DNA from: Ostreococcus lucimarinus CCE9901
Taxonomy: Eukaryota; Chlorophyta; Mamiellophyceae; Mamiellales; Bathycoccaceae
DNA: 64,000 nucleotides
Direction: 5' to 3'
Assembly (NCBI RefSeq): GCF_000092065.1
Contig: NC_009357.1
Coordinates: 682,001-746,000, forward strand
Position 1 is the first letter of the stretch. Each line of letters starts with the position of its first letter. Made by a program: the position numbers and the translations under genes. Positions 16,993 through 26,724 of this stretch are shown here, in pieces. The notes under the pieces were generated by a model. That model did no database searches. It had not been told where the DNA came from and was given only the letters and a program-made list of their open reading frames with translations.

Positions 16993-17938
16993 ATGGCGCG
17001 ACGACCGGCGAAATGCTATCGCGTGATTAAGAACAAACCGTACCCGAAGTCTCGTTACTGCCGGGGCGTGCCGGGTGCGTGCGGTGACGCGACGACGCGC
17101 GCGGAACGAGCGATCGAATAACCCTAAAACGAACGCGCGACTGACGACGAACGCGCGACGCGTGCGATGATGCGCAGATCCTAAGATTCGCATTTACGAT
17201 GCGGGGATGAAGAAGTATTCGTGCGACGCGTTCCCGGCGTGCGTGCACCTCGTGAGGTACGTATCGAGCGATGACGCGCGCGTGATGATGGGCGCGAGAG
17301 ACCTAAACCGTGCGCGGAGCGCAGGGACGGTGATGCGCGTGGGGGGACGCGCGCGACGCGTGCGATGGGTGACGGAGGATGAGGACTGACGAGACGTTAT
17401 TTTTACATCGACGCGCAGTTTCGAAAAGGAGCAAATCGGCTCTGAGGCGATGGAGGCGGGACGTATCGCGGCGAACAAGTACATGGTGACCAAGGCTGGG
17501 AAGGAAGGTTTCCACCTTCGCGTGCGCTTGCACCCGTTCCACGTGTTGCGCATCAACAAGATGTTGTCGTGCGCGGGTGCGGATCGCTTGCAAACGGGTA
17601 TGCGTGGTGCGTACGGTAAGCCGCAAGGTGTCGCCGCGCGAGTGTCCATTGGTCAAATCATGTTGTCGATTCGAACCAAGGATGTGCACGCGGACAAGGC
17701 TGTCGAGGCGTTCCGTCGTGCCAAGCACAAGTTCCCGGGCCGCCAAAAGATTGTCAAGTCTAAGCAGTGGGGTTTCACGAAGTACTCCCGCGATGACTAC
17801 ATGAAGTGGAAGGATCAAGGCCGCATTGAGCCGGATGGTGTCAACGCGAAGATCGTCCAACACCACGGTCCGCTCGCGGCCAAGCCGGCGAGCCAACTCT
17901 TCCTCAACGCGGCTCGCAGGTACAAGGTTGCCCTTTAA
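16993..17938 (+). CDS. RPL10: 60S ribosomal protein L10 (uL16), three exons
   Basis: Exons 16993-17074, 17178-17256 and 17419-17938 join in frame to give 226 aa. Exon 1 encodes [20 protein letters not shown]; exon 2 continues [20 protein letters not shown]; exon 3 restarts at [17 protein letters not shown] and runs through [20 protein letters not shown], the most conserved part of uL16. Introns are 103 and 162 nt, start GTGCGT and GTACGT, and each has an ACTGAC branch-point-like site. uL16 sits near the peptidyl transferase centre and is one of the last proteins added to the 60S subunit. Intron 1 contains a telomere-box-like aaccctaaaa. A hairpin follows the stop codon. Confidence 0.97.
17120..17129 (+). 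promoter_or_regulatory. Telo-box-like element in RPL10 intron 1
   Basis: The string aaccctaaaa sits inside the first intron, about 45 nt after the 5' splice site. It matches the plant telo-box (AAACCCTAA), which is common near the 5' ends of translation genes and may act from first introns. The regulatory role in this alga is inference. Confidence 0.4.
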
Positions 17939-17943
17939 GTGGA

Positions 17944-17963
17944 TCAAACTTTTAGAAGTTTGA
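17944..17963 (+). terminator. Hairpin just after the RPL10 stop codon
   Basis: A perfect 8-bp inverted repeat, tcaaactt / aagtttga, with a ttag loop starts 6 nt after the stop. The string ttttagaagtttg is repeated at 17967-17979, so an alternative longer stem with gatcaaactt is possible. It is probably a 3' UTR structure. A bacterial-type terminator is not expected in this genome. Confidence 0.35.
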
Positions 17964-18058
17964 GCTTTTTAGAAGTTTGTGATCGTGAACTTATCGAGTT
18001 TTCGTAAAAAAATGCGTCTCCACTTACAAATACAACCGCGCTAATGCGTTAGATTTAC

Positions 18059-19552
18059 TCACGGCTCGCCCGCCGCGAGTCGACAACCGATGAGCTGATA
18101 GTACGTGTCGCTCGAACGCACGCGTTCACCGTCAACTAATCGAACGGAAACCGCAGAATCGTTCGATTTCGGTGCTCCCACGCACTCGAGCCGGCCACAG
18201 AACATGAACTGTCCCGGCGGACGGCGCACGAAGAGCAACGCATTGTCCGTCGCTTCGCCCGCGGATTCAGGCGTGAGTTCTGCGGACTTCGATCGCCCAA
18301 CGCGAGCAATGTCACTATCGTGAGCGCCTGCCGCTTTTCCGTCCCATGTCATGTACAGCTCGCCGTCGCGTTCCCAGAAAGACGTAGGGCCTCTTGTCTG
18401 CGGTTTGCCTACAGAGACGAATAGGGAAATCGCGTTCGCCCAAGTGTCTACGTTGCGCCCGTCGTTCTTCGTGCGAATGGGAGTATCGCCAGAGAGCAAA
18501 TCGACGGCGCCTTTTCGACCGCTCACAAGCGTCTTTCCCACACTTTCTAACGAATTCACGACGTCTGCGGTGGCTTTTTCGATTGGGGTCTCGCGCGCGA
18601 ACTGACACGGCTTACCTTGCCCACCCCTCTTAGCCGCCTTCTTCGCCTGCTTCTGAGCCAACGCGCGCACTTTTTTCACCTTTCTCGGAAGTCCTCGAAG
18701 AGGTTCACCTAGCTCGACGACCGTGCGTAGTACGCGCGGGATCTCCGCCTCGTCCTCTATCATAGTTAGGCACTTGTCAAAAATCAAACACAAGCTGTAC
18801 CCATCCGCCGCAGCGTACGCCATCTGGCTTTCCGTGAGCGGTCGTTTCCCCCAGTCACTGCACTGTTCTTTTTTATCCAATAAACACCCTATAACCTGTC
18901 GCGTCAGCACAGCCAATCCACAACGCAAAGGCGTTTTATTCGGCATCGCCGCATACGCCAATTGTTTCACGTCGACAAGATTTCGACTCTTCTCTTCCCA
19001 AACACTCAGATGAGAGTAAGACGCCTTCATACGTTTGACATCGTACGCAAAACTAAACCCAAGTTTGTACACGCCCTCGCTCCAAAGCACGGCTTTTAAG
19101 AGCTCATCCGTCGCCACATTTAACGACTCGCCCGCGCTCCGCGGCGCTGTAGCCAGTAAATCAATCAAAAACACCTCCTCTCGCGTCGCGATTTGCAACA
19201 GTGCCACGGGAGTATTATCCCCAGGTCGCCACTCCGCGTCCAGTCCCAAACACGGGGGCGTTCGCACGCTCGTCGACGTCTCGTTTTCATCCGTCCCGGC
19301 CGCCGCGAGCGCGAGCACGACCTCCGTCGCGCGCTTCAGCCCGTCGACGTCGTCGACCCAATACACGCGATCTTCCGGTACGTTGGGCAGTGGAGTGTAT
19401 CGGTCGTTCTTTTTCGCGTTCGGCGCCGTCGTAGGCGCACTCGGAATGACGGCATTCGCGCGAATGCTTTGCGCCCGGCGGCTGCTTTTCGGCGACTGCC
19501 GTTGACGCGCATGCGCGGTGAACGGCGACGCGCGCGCGGCGGTGACGCGCAT
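18059..19552 (-). CDS. DEDDy 3'-5' exonuclease (EXD3/Mut-7 and RNase D-like)
   Basis: 497 aa. The N-terminal ~45 residues are basic and Ser/Ala-rich, which suits an organelle transit peptide. The exonuclease domain (about 60-270) has the Exo I motif LGLDAEW with its D-x-E pair, Exo II near LGFSFAYDVKRM, and an Exo III-like MAYAAADGYSLCLIF with the tyrosine and aspartate of the DEDDy class. In EXD3/Mut-7 proteins this domain trims RNA ends. The C-terminal ~200 residues are basic at first (KKVKKVRALAQKQAKKAAKR), then contain a domain I do not recognise. The substrate cannot be told from sequence. It stands convergent with RPL10 and divides 125 bp from the next gene on the same strand. Confidence 0.8.
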   Translation of the reverse strand: MRVTAARASPFTAHARQRQSPKSSRRAQSIRANAVIPSAPTTAPNAKKNDRYTPLPNVPEDRVYWVDDVDGLKRATEVVLALAAAGTDENETSTSVRTPPCLGLDAEWRPGDNTPVALLQIATREEVFLIDLLATAPRSAGESLNVATDELLKAVLWSEGVYKLGFSFAYDVKRMKASYSHLSVWEEKSRNLVDVKQLAYAAMPNKTPLRCGLAVLTRQVIGCLLDKKEQCSDWGKRPLTESQMAYAAADGYSLCLIFDKCLTMIEDEAEIPRVLRTVVELGEPLRGLPRKVKKVRALAQKQAKKAAKRGGQGKPCQFARETPIEKATADVVNSLESVGKTLVSGRKGAVDLLSGDTPIRTKNDGRNVDTWANAISLFVSVGKPQTRGPTSFWERDGELYMTWDGKAAGAHDSDIARVGRSKSAELTPESAGEATDNALLFVRRPPGQFMFCGRLECVGAPKSNDSAVSVRLVDGERVRSSDTYYQLIGCRLAAGEP

Positions 19553-19677
19553 TTAGAGCGTGTGACTCCGGCGTCCTCGCTCGTCGACGACGGACTAGCG
19601 TCGACTCGTAGGACGCGGCGAAGTGCAGACGGCGCGAGAGGGCGGAGACGCAACGCGTGCTACGTAATGTTACACAT

Positions 19678-20868
19678 CTAAGGTTTGTTTTGCCGACGCT
19701 GCGCGGTGCGCATTTCGGCCCATTTAGGTGCTTTAGGGGCTTGTTTCATTTTTGTCGTCTCCGAATGACGCTTGAAATCGCCCTTTGGGGCGTTCGCGGG
19801 CGCTTCCATGTTTGGCGCCGTTTTGTACATTTCCAAGAGCTTGCGCTTGACGTCGTCGTCTCTCACACCGACGTTGCTCATCTTTTTTGAACTGTTCCAT
19901 CGCGCTGCGATGGCCATCTCTTGGAGTATTTCTTTTTCTCCCTGACTCGCCTTACGAAGCTCCTCCACGAAGGCTTTGGCGGTGACGACGTACGCCCCCG
20001 TCCCTCTCGCGATCGAGCTCAACGCGTTATCCGAAGTCGCCACGTACACCACTCGATTGGACTTTTTATCGGCTCCAATCTCTTGCGCGACGCGCGCCTC
20101 TATCCACGAGTCCGCGTCGTTCTTCACGCTGTACACCGTCATGAATCCATCGACGTCGAGATCACCCTCGATCTCGTCCTCGTCTTTATCCCGGTTTCGA
20201 TCGGCGTCCCACACCAACGCCACGGCGTACCCGCTAAAGCTCTTAAAATCCATCACCTCCTTCGTCAGCGCGACTCGCGCCGCGTCCATGTCCCCTCGTC
20301 TAAACGCCGCATTCGCCTCCTCGACCCCATCCGCGCCCTCTAATCCGCACACGTTATACCCATCCACGAGCAACAACGGCGGCTCCCCGCCGCCGCTAAA
20401 TCGTTCCAGCTCGCTTCGCAGTCGCGCCTCGCGTTTCTTCTCCGCCCTTCGTCGCGCCAGCTCCGCCTCGTACGTTCGATCCCGCGTTCCATCCGCGCCT
20501 TTTCGTCTCCCTCCCTCGATCGGTTTCGCGCTCGTCCCGCTCGTCCCTCGCCCCGCGTTTGCCCTCGCGTTCGCGTTCGATCCGTCGCCGCCGCTCAGCG
20601 ACTTGAACCGCTCCACGAGCTTGATTTGCGTCGCGACGCTCATCCCGTTCGTCCGCTTCGTGATCCTCGGCGGCGGCGTCGACGACGCGTCCCTCGCGCC
20701 TCGATCGTCGCCCTCGCGTCGCTTGCCCTTGCTCGCGCGCGCCGCGACGTCGCCGCGTCGTCGCCGCGTCGACCTCGACGTCGACGTCCCGCTCGTCGTC
20801 ATCGCGCGCGCGACGCCCGCGCGCGACGCGCGCGACGCGCTCGACGGCGCGAAGACGTCGAGCGACAT
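19678..20868 (-). CDS. YacP/Rae1-like NYN-domain ribonuclease, probably plastid
   Basis: 396 aa from the methionine at 20868 (MSLDVFAPSSASRAS); the N-terminus is Ser/Arg-rich like a plastid transit peptide, and the frame further upstream is arginine-rich and lies in the next gene. The catalytic NYN (YacP, DUF901) domain is at about residues 170-335: LLLVDGYNVCGLEG with the first acidic residue, a VALVWDAD strand, VYSVKNDADSWIEARV and VVYVATSDNALSSIARG with the later acidic residues. Bacterial YacP (Rae1) cuts mRNA on the ribosome, and plant relatives are plastid proteins. A basic, proline-rich tail follows. A TGTAA-type site lies just past the stop. Confidence 0.82.
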   Translation of the reverse strand: MSLDVFAPSSASRASRAGVARAMTTSGTSTSRSTRRRRGDVAARASKGKRREGDDRGARDASSTPPPRITKRTNGMSVATQIKLVERFKSLSGGDGSNANARANAGRGTSGTSAKPIEGGRRKGADGTRDRTYEAELARRRAEKKREARLRSELERFSGGGEPPLLLVDGYNVCGLEGADGVEEANAAFRRGDMDAARVALTKEVMDFKSFSGYAVALVWDADRNRDKDEDEIEGDLDVDGFMTVYSVKNDADSWIEARVAQEIGADKKSNRVVYVATSDNALSSIARGTGAYVVTAKAFVEELRKASQGEKEILQEMAIAARWNSSKKMSNVGVRDDDVKRKLLEMYKTAPNMEAPANAPKGDFKRHSETTKMKQAPKAPKWAEMRTAQRRQNKP

Positions 20869-20955
20869 CTCGCGCGTCGCTCGACGGCGCGTCGGCGCGC
20901 GGTCGCGCGAGCGAGGGCGCGAACGTCTGGCGCCGGCCGCACACGCGCGCGCGTC

Positions 20956-22244
20956 ATGACGACGCCGACGGCGACGACGACGACGGCGGCGACGCGCGCG
21001 AGCGCGAGCGCGAGGTCGAGCGACGCGCCGAGTTTGACGTTCGCCGCGATCGCGCGGAGCCTGATCGCGGGCGGCGTCGCGGGGGGAGTGTGCGTGCGAG
21101 CGATCGCGAGGCGGCTCGACGGCGGCTCGACGGGACGCATCTTGCTCGAAGACGCCGCGCGCGACGCGCGCGAGCGCGCGCGCGGCGTCCGCGAGGACGG
21201 TGAACGGCGCGACTGACGCGCGCGCGATCGCGAACGCAGGTCTCGAACGGCGGTGGCGCCGTTGGAGCGGTTGAAGATTTTGCAACAGGTGCGCGAGAGA
21301 CGCGAGACGCGAGACGACGACGACGACGAGGGATTTTCGACGCGACGCGACGCGCGAGCGCGACGAGGGACTGACGGTGCGCGCGCGCGCGCGATGAATC
21401 GTAGGTTTCGTCGAGTTCGGCGTATAATGGGGTGTATTCGGGGCTGTCGCACATGTGGAAGACGGAGGGCGTGAAAGGTTTGTTCAAAGGAAACGGCGCG
21501 AACTGCGTGAGAATCGTGCCGAATAGCGCGGTGAAGTTCTTTTGTTACGAACACATGGCCCACGGGTTGTTGGATTTGAGGCGAACGTTCGATAAAGACG
21601 CGGAGATGGATGTGTTGACGCGCTTGGGGGGGGGCGCCGGGGCGGGCATCGTCGCCATGTCGGCGACGTACCCTCTGGATATGATTCGAGGGCGATTGAC
21701 GGTGCAAAAGTCTGCGGCGGACGCCGCGAAGAGTGGGGGGGCAAATTATCGAGGTATTTATCACGCGTTTACGGTTATCGCGCAAAAGGAGGGTTTCGGG
21801 GCGTTCTACAAGGGATGGACGCCATCCGTCATCGGCGTAATCCCGTACGTGGGCTTAAACTTTGCCATTTACGAGACGCTCAAGGACCAGACGGTGAAGA
21901 TGCAAGGGTTGCGATCAGCGTCTGATTTGAGCGTTTTCGCGGGATTAGTCTGTGGGGGTGTCGCGGGTGCGGTCGGTCAAACCGTGGCCTATCCTTTCGA
22001 CGTCTGTCGACGTCGTTTACAAGTCTCCGGCTGGGTCCAAGCCGGCGTCCAAGCCGGCGGTCCCGTGTACACGGGCATGTTCGACTGTTTCCGTCGTACC
22101 GTCGCCGAGGAGGGCGTCTCCGCCCTGTTCCACGGTCTCAGCGCCAACTACATCAAAATCATGCCCTCGATCGCCATCGCCTTCGTCGTCTACGATCAAC
22201 TCAAGATCATTCTCAAGCCGGAAATCAAAATCTCCGCGGGCTGA
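20956..22244 (+). CDS. Mitochondrial adenine nucleotide carrier, ADNT1/SLC25A42-like, three exons
   Basis: Exons 20956-21089, 21240-21288 and 21405-22244 join to 340 aa. The splice joins rebuild the first carrier signature: AGGVAGGV + SRTAVAPLERLKILQQ. The introns (150 and 116 nt) start GTGCG and contain ACTGAC. Repeat 2 has TYPLDMIRGRLTVQ and repeat 3 AYPFDVCRRRLQV, so all three P-x-[DE]-x-x-[RK] motifs of SLC25 carriers are present. The sequence YPLDMIRGRLTVQ and the ending IAFVVYDQLK are close to plant ADNT1, which exchanges AMP/ADP/ATP across the inner membrane; SLC25A42 (CoA) is the nearest alternative. The ATG at 20956 is divergent to the YacP gene, 87 bp away. Confidence 0.9.
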
Positions 22245-22498
22245 GCGTCGACGCGACGGTCGCCGTCGCCGCCGTTCTGTTCGCCTCGACGCGTTTCGCC
22301 CTCGCCTCGTCGCCCCTCGTCGCGCGACGGCGCGGCGCGCATCGCATCTATTTAATTTTCGAGATTCTCGACATCCTAGCCATCGCGCTCGCGTCCTCGC
22401 GTCCTCGATCCCCGCTCGGCTCGCGTCCCGCTCGGCGTCTCGCCGAAAAGCGAAAAGTCGCGTCATTCCCCCGCGATCCGATCCATTCGTCATCCGTC

Positions 22499-23298
22499 AT
22501 GTCCAACCCCGTGTGCTACTTCGACATCGAGATCGGCGGCCAGCCCGCGGGTCGCATCGAGATGACCGTGCGTCTTCGCTCGCGCGCGCGCGAACGCGAC
22601 GCGCGCCCGACGCGCGCGACGTTCGATCGCATCGCCGCCGATCGCCGCCGCGCGGAGATTATTAGATTGCTTCCGGAACGACGATGACTGACGAATCGCG
22701 CGCCTTCGTCGTCGTAGGTTCGCGCGGACGTCGTGCCGAAGACCGCGGGTGCGTGCGCGCGAGCGGCGGCGCGAATGATGCGCGCGCGCGGGTGATGATC
22801 GATCGGGATGAGCGCGGCGCGTAATCCGATCGGTTGACTCGGCGGCGACGGGACGGCGACGAACGAACGAACGGAGACTGACGATGGGTTTCTCGCGCGA
22901 TAGAAAACTTCCGAGCGCTGTGCACGGGTGAAAAGGGCTTCGGCTACGAGGGCTCGAGCTTCCACCGCGTGATCCCGGGGTTCATGTGCCAAGGCGGCGA
23001 CTTCACGAACCACAACGGCACGGGCGGCAAGTCCATCTACGGCAACAAGTTTGAAGACGAAAACTTTGTCTTGAAGCACACCGGACCGGGCATCTTGTCC
23101 ATGGCGAACGCCGGCCCGAACACGAACGGCTCGCAGTTCTTCTTGTGCACGGCTGATACCGCTTGGTTGGACGGTAAGCACACCGTCTTCGGCGCCGTGA
23201 GCAAAGGCATGGACGTCGTCAAGGCGATCGAAGCCGTCGGCTCGCAATCCGGCGCGTGCTCCAAGAAGGTCACCATCGCCAAGTCCGGCGTCCTCTAA
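22499..23298 (+). CDS. Cytosolic cyclophilin A-type peptidyl-prolyl isomerase, three exons
   Basis: Exons 22499-22567, 22718-22748 and 22904-23298 give 164 aa. The small middle exon encodes only [10 protein letters not shown], joining [20 protein letters not shown] (exon 1 start) to [18 protein letters not shown]. All active-site motifs are intact: [15 protein letters not shown], the NGSQFFLCT strand and [10 protein letters not shown] with the cyclosporin-binding tryptophan. Introns are 150 and 155 nt, both with GTGCGT and ACTGAC. The protein lacks targeting peptides and so is probably cytosolic or nuclear, where it isomerises X-Pro bonds. Two cysteines in the [13 protein letters not shown] end match plant CYP18/19 forms. 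Confidence 0.97.
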
Positions 23299-23422
23299 GG
23301 GCGACGCGCGTCTGCGTTACGTAAACCTGCCTTGATACGACGAGTTGATCCACGAGCGATGAATCGTTATTACTACTTTACAATAAAATGACGAAGCCTA
23401 CAATCGCCACCGCGCGTCGCCT

Positions 23423-23962
23423 TCAACCGTTCCGCTTCTCCACGGTCTCCCACCCGCGCAACGCGACGAGCGAACTCAAATTCACCACCTGCGCCGCGAC
23501 GATCGGCGCCGGTATCTCCGCGGGCGCGATGACGTTCGGAAAGTCTATTCCGAGGACGATTTCCGTGCTCGCGATCACGACGACGCCGACGTCGCCTACG
23601 AAGGACGCCGTCGCCAAGCCGAACGCCGCCGCCGGGCCGCCGAGCGCCCAGAGCAACGTCAGCGCGCGCACGGGCGCGTCGAGGGCGTCGAACGACGCGA
23701 CGCCGCAGGCCGAGGATATCGGTCCCGCGCCGAAGCAGTCGGGGAGGTGCAGAAGACCGCCGGCGAGGAAGAGCGGCGCGAGGACGGCGCGGTAGCGCGA
23801 CAACCCATCGGTCGCATCGCGCGGGACGAGGGAGAAAGACGCTTCTCCCTCGTCGCTCGCGCGCGCGCGCGCGACGAGCGAGCGCGACTGCGCGCGAGCG
23901 ATCGGCGAGCGACGGGCGACGCGCGCGTGGCCGCGCGAGACGCCCGTCGCGGTCGCGAGCAT
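23423..23962 (-). CDS. Unknown plastid-targeted membrane protein
   Basis: 179 aa from the methionine at 23962, which begins a Ser/Arg/Ala-rich segment (MLATATGVSRGHARVARRSP) of transit-peptide type. After about residue 50 there are three hydrophobic stretches: RAVLAPLFLAGGLLHLPDCF, VRALTLLWALGGPAAAFGLA and SFVGDVGVVVIASTEIVLGI. A PAEIPAPIVAAQVVNLSSLV helix follows. No catalytic motif is seen, and I cannot name a family. Location in a plastid membrane is inferred from the N-terminus. It is convergent with the cyclophilin gene. A TGTAA-type site lies ~35 nt past its stop. Confidence 0.7.
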   Translation of the reverse strand: MLATATGVSRGHARVARRSPIARAQSRSLVARARASDEGEASFSLVPRDATDGLSRYRAVLAPLFLAGGLLHLPDCFGAGPISSACGVASFDALDAPVRALTLLWALGGPAAAFGLATASFVGDVGVVVIASTEIVLGIDFPNVIAPAEIPAPIVAAQVVNLSSLVALRGWETVEKRNG

Positions 23963-24039
23963 CGCGCGCGAGAGACGCGCTGTGAAGGCAGAGGGCACGA
24001 CGCGGCGCGCGCGATTAAATGATTTTGTTACACGGAGAT

Positions 24040-25960
24040 TTAACGAATCCACGGCGACGCCAGGCCGAACGGGCTCAGGGTGTCCATAATTTGCTTGTTC
24101 AGCGCGCGGCCGAGCACGACTTGGGCTTCGTCGGGGCGAATCGGAATGACGGGATGGCTGGCGCCGCCGGAAACGCCCGCGCCGGAGACGACGCATCTGC
24201 GTAAAAGAGAATTTCCAGCCTCTAAACCGCTGACGTAGGCGCGCTCTTGGCACAAGCCCTTAGCGCCGTGCTCTCTGTCGCCCATGCGCACCCAATCTCC
24301 CGCGCATACGATGTTTGAAATGGACGTTTCGAGCGGCGGTCTTTTCGAATACGAGCCTGGAGAGAACCAGGAAACCGCTCCCGGGTACCTTCGCACTTCA
24401 AAGTCGACAGCTTTGACGCCCTTGAATCCCGGTACGGCGGCCGGAAGGAGCTCGTCCGTTAATAGTTTTACGATATCATCATCGCTCAAGCACGCGATGG
24501 CGCCGCCGTTGTAGAAATCGGCGGCGATGACGCTTCCTTTTGGCTCTTCGCCACCCCACAATTCAACTTCCGAGTCTTTTTGCAACTGGTCCAACATGAA
24601 GAAAGTACCCCCGGCGCCACGAAGGGCTTCAAATCTACTGAATACATTCGCTGGATGCTGCACGTCCACGTACTGATCCAACCAGATTCGCGTCGCCACG
24701 ACGTCAATGCCGCCGAGCGACGCTGCGGCGCTAAACTCTGGCGCCATGCGAGCCAAGACGGGAGAGTTGGACACCACGCTCTTCATGCCCTTTGCGCCGA
24801 GCGCGAAGACCACCGCATCAACGTCTTTGATCACGCCTGCTTTCCCGCCGTCCTTTTTCAGGTAGTGCACCGCCGTCGCCTTTTTTGTCGCCTCGTCCAC
24901 TTCAACTTTGCTGACAAACGTCGAGCCCATGACTTTCAATCCGTATTCGCTCTGCAGGCGAGCCATCGTGGGCCCGACGATGACTTCGGCTATACTCTTC
25001 GTCTTGATCCAGCGCACGTCGAACGAGTCTTGGTGCGCCAACGCGTAGTAATACAACAATTCCATCACGACAGCCGCCGAAAGCTCCTCTGGTGGCTTGA
25101 ACAACCCGACGAGCAACGTCGGGCGAATGAAATCGTCCACCAGTCGCTTACTCAATCCCATGCGAATGAACAGCTCGTGCGCAGTGAGCCTATCGTACGC
25201 CTCAAACGTCTTCTCATCGCGATTCAAATCCAACATCGCGTACAGCAAGCCGACCATCGTCACCCTATCGCTCAGAGGCAGTCGTTTAAAGTTATCGAAA
25301 GTCGCAAACACCTGTCCGAGAGGGCTCGGGAGCGCCATCGAATCCCCAAACACCGGCGCCGTCGCCTCCAACCCGTCCGGCGACCAAAACGAACTCGGCG
25401 TGAATTCTGTGAACGCATCCTTTTCGTCGATGTTCATCTCTCGACACAGATCGGAGATATTAGGATAATCTTTCCAAAACCCTGAATCATCGCACAAAGT
25501 TTCGTTTCATCGTCAGTCGTCGCGCTCTCTCGCGCACGCGAGCGACGCGCGTCGTCGTTCTTTTCGTCGTCATTCTACACGCACCGCGTGTTCCCGCCTC
25601 GAACGGTTTCCCGCTCTTCGTCAGCGTCGGCGTCGCGCCCGTGGGGTCGTCTTGCACGTCGACGAGCGTCACGTCCGCCCCGGCTTCGCACAGCGATTTC
25701 GCGGCGCCGATGCCGCCCCAGCCGGCACCGATGACGACGACTTTGGATATCGCATTCGCGCGCGCTGACGACGTCGCTGACGCCGCGACGCGCGTCGACG
25801 CGCGCGCACGAGGACGAGCGCGGTGTTTGGTCGCGACGTGCGCGCGCGCGCGCGCGCGCGAGGCCTGCGCGCCGAGCATATTCGCGCTCTGCGCGCCGAC
25901 GAGTGACGTCGGTCGGGCGGCTCGAGCGCAGCCGAGCCGAACGCGAATTCGATGAGTCAT
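24040..25960 (-). CDS. Plastid FAD-dependent oxidoreductase of the phytoene-desaturase-like family, two exons
   Basis: Exon 1 is 25585-25960 and exon 2 is 24040-25481; together 605 aa. The junction restores EAGTRGFWKDYPNI, the diagnostic start of the plant desaturase-like clade. The intron is 103 nt, GTGCGT...CAG with ACTGAC. Exon 1 holds a transit-like N-terminus and the Rossmann FAD motif VVVIGAGWGGIGAAKSL followed by the acidic VTLVDVQDD end. Exon 2 has DRLTAHELFIRMGLSKRLVD, PTLLVGLFKPPEELSA and a C-terminal FAD loop NIVCAGDWVRMGDREHGAKG. PDS and ZDS themselves differ in these regions, so this is a paralogue whose substrate is unknown. Read without splicing, exon 2 would appear to lack a cofactor site. 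Confidence 0.85.
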
Positions 25961-26000
25961 CGGCGATGTGCTACTGGAGTGTTTTACAATAAAAGTACAA

Positions 26001-26687
26001 TCATCGCGCGCTCGCCAACGCGCCCTCTAACGTTTTCTTCGCCACGCTCTGCTGCGCAATGATTTCCTTGAGCGAGGCGACGAGCTTGTGCCGCTTGGCG
26101 GCGTGTCGCTCGAGCTCCGCCTCGACGACCGCGCGTCGCTCCTTTCGCTTTTTCTCGTTCTCCTTCAGCGCCACCGCGCGCTCCTCCCGCTCCATCTTGA
26201 TCGCTTTTTCGATGTCCTTCGCCTCTTCCTCGAGCTCCTCCTTCAACTGCAGCGCGCGGCGTTTGGCTCGTTCCGCCTCGGCGCGCGCCTCGCGCGTCTC
26301 CTCCGCGATCTCTCGATGTCTCGACGCTAATCTCGACGCCGCCGCCCGCGCTTTCGTCCCTCGCAGTTCGTGCTTAATGGCTTTTATCTCTTTCGCGATC
26401 GTCGTTTTACTGACGACGCGCGCGCGATCGGCCGCGTCGATCTCTCGAAGTCGGCGTTTCAAGAGCGCCGTCTTGAATCCTTCGAGCGACATCGTCGGCG
26501 TCGGTGGCTCGTGCGAGGCGTTGATGTAGCGAGGACGAAGGAAATCGGGTTCTTCGCGCGCGGGCATGGCGGCGATCGATGCCTTGAGCTCGGCGGGGGT
26601 GAGCTCGCGATCCATTTGAGAATTGTCGCGGCGCGCCCTAGTGTGCGGGGCGAAGGCGCGAGCGAGCGAAACGAATGCTTGCGTCAT
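26001..26687 (-). CDS. Coiled-coil protein of unknown function
   Basis: 228 aa from 26687; a second in-frame methionine at 26615 (MDRELTPAELKA) would give 204 aa. The longer form begins MTQAFVSLARAFAPHTRARR, which looks like a mitochondrial presequence. Residues ~95-215 are almost wholly charged heptads (ELRGTKARAAASRLASRHRE, then EEAKDIEKAIKMEREERAVA), a long coiled coil. A short conserved-looking segment, PDFLRPRYINASHEPPTPTM, precedes it. No catalytic domain is visible. Structural or adaptor roles are possible, but I do not recognise the family. A TGTAA-type poly(A) site lies about 15 nt downstream. Confidence 0.72.
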   Translation of the reverse strand: MTQAFVSLARAFAPHTRARRDNSQMDRELTPAELKASIAAMPAREEPDFLRPRYINASHEPPTPTMSLEGFKTALLKRRLREIDAADRARVVSKTTIAKEIKAIKHELRGTKARAAASRLASRHREIAEETREARAEAERAKRRALQLKEELEEEAKDIEKAIKMEREERAVALKENEKKRKERRAVVEAELERHAAKRHKLVASLKEIIAQQSVAKKTLEGALASAR

Positions 26688-26724
26688 GATTACAGCGGGG
26701 GAGGGAACGAGCGCGATGGATTAA

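Noticed and set aside
19678-21285. Long arginine/serine-rich extensions of open frames upstream of several genes (also at 2572-3615, 5539-7389, 15757-17193, 35961-37628)
   Set aside because: They overlap the promoter or first exon of the divergent neighbour and have the composition of GC-rich noncoding DNA; an internal ATG with targeting or acidic start fits better.
24040-25497. Stand-alone 485-aa oxidoreductase starting at 25497
   Set aside because: Its first residues come from intron DNA; the splice with exon 1 at 25585 restores the FAD site and family sequence.
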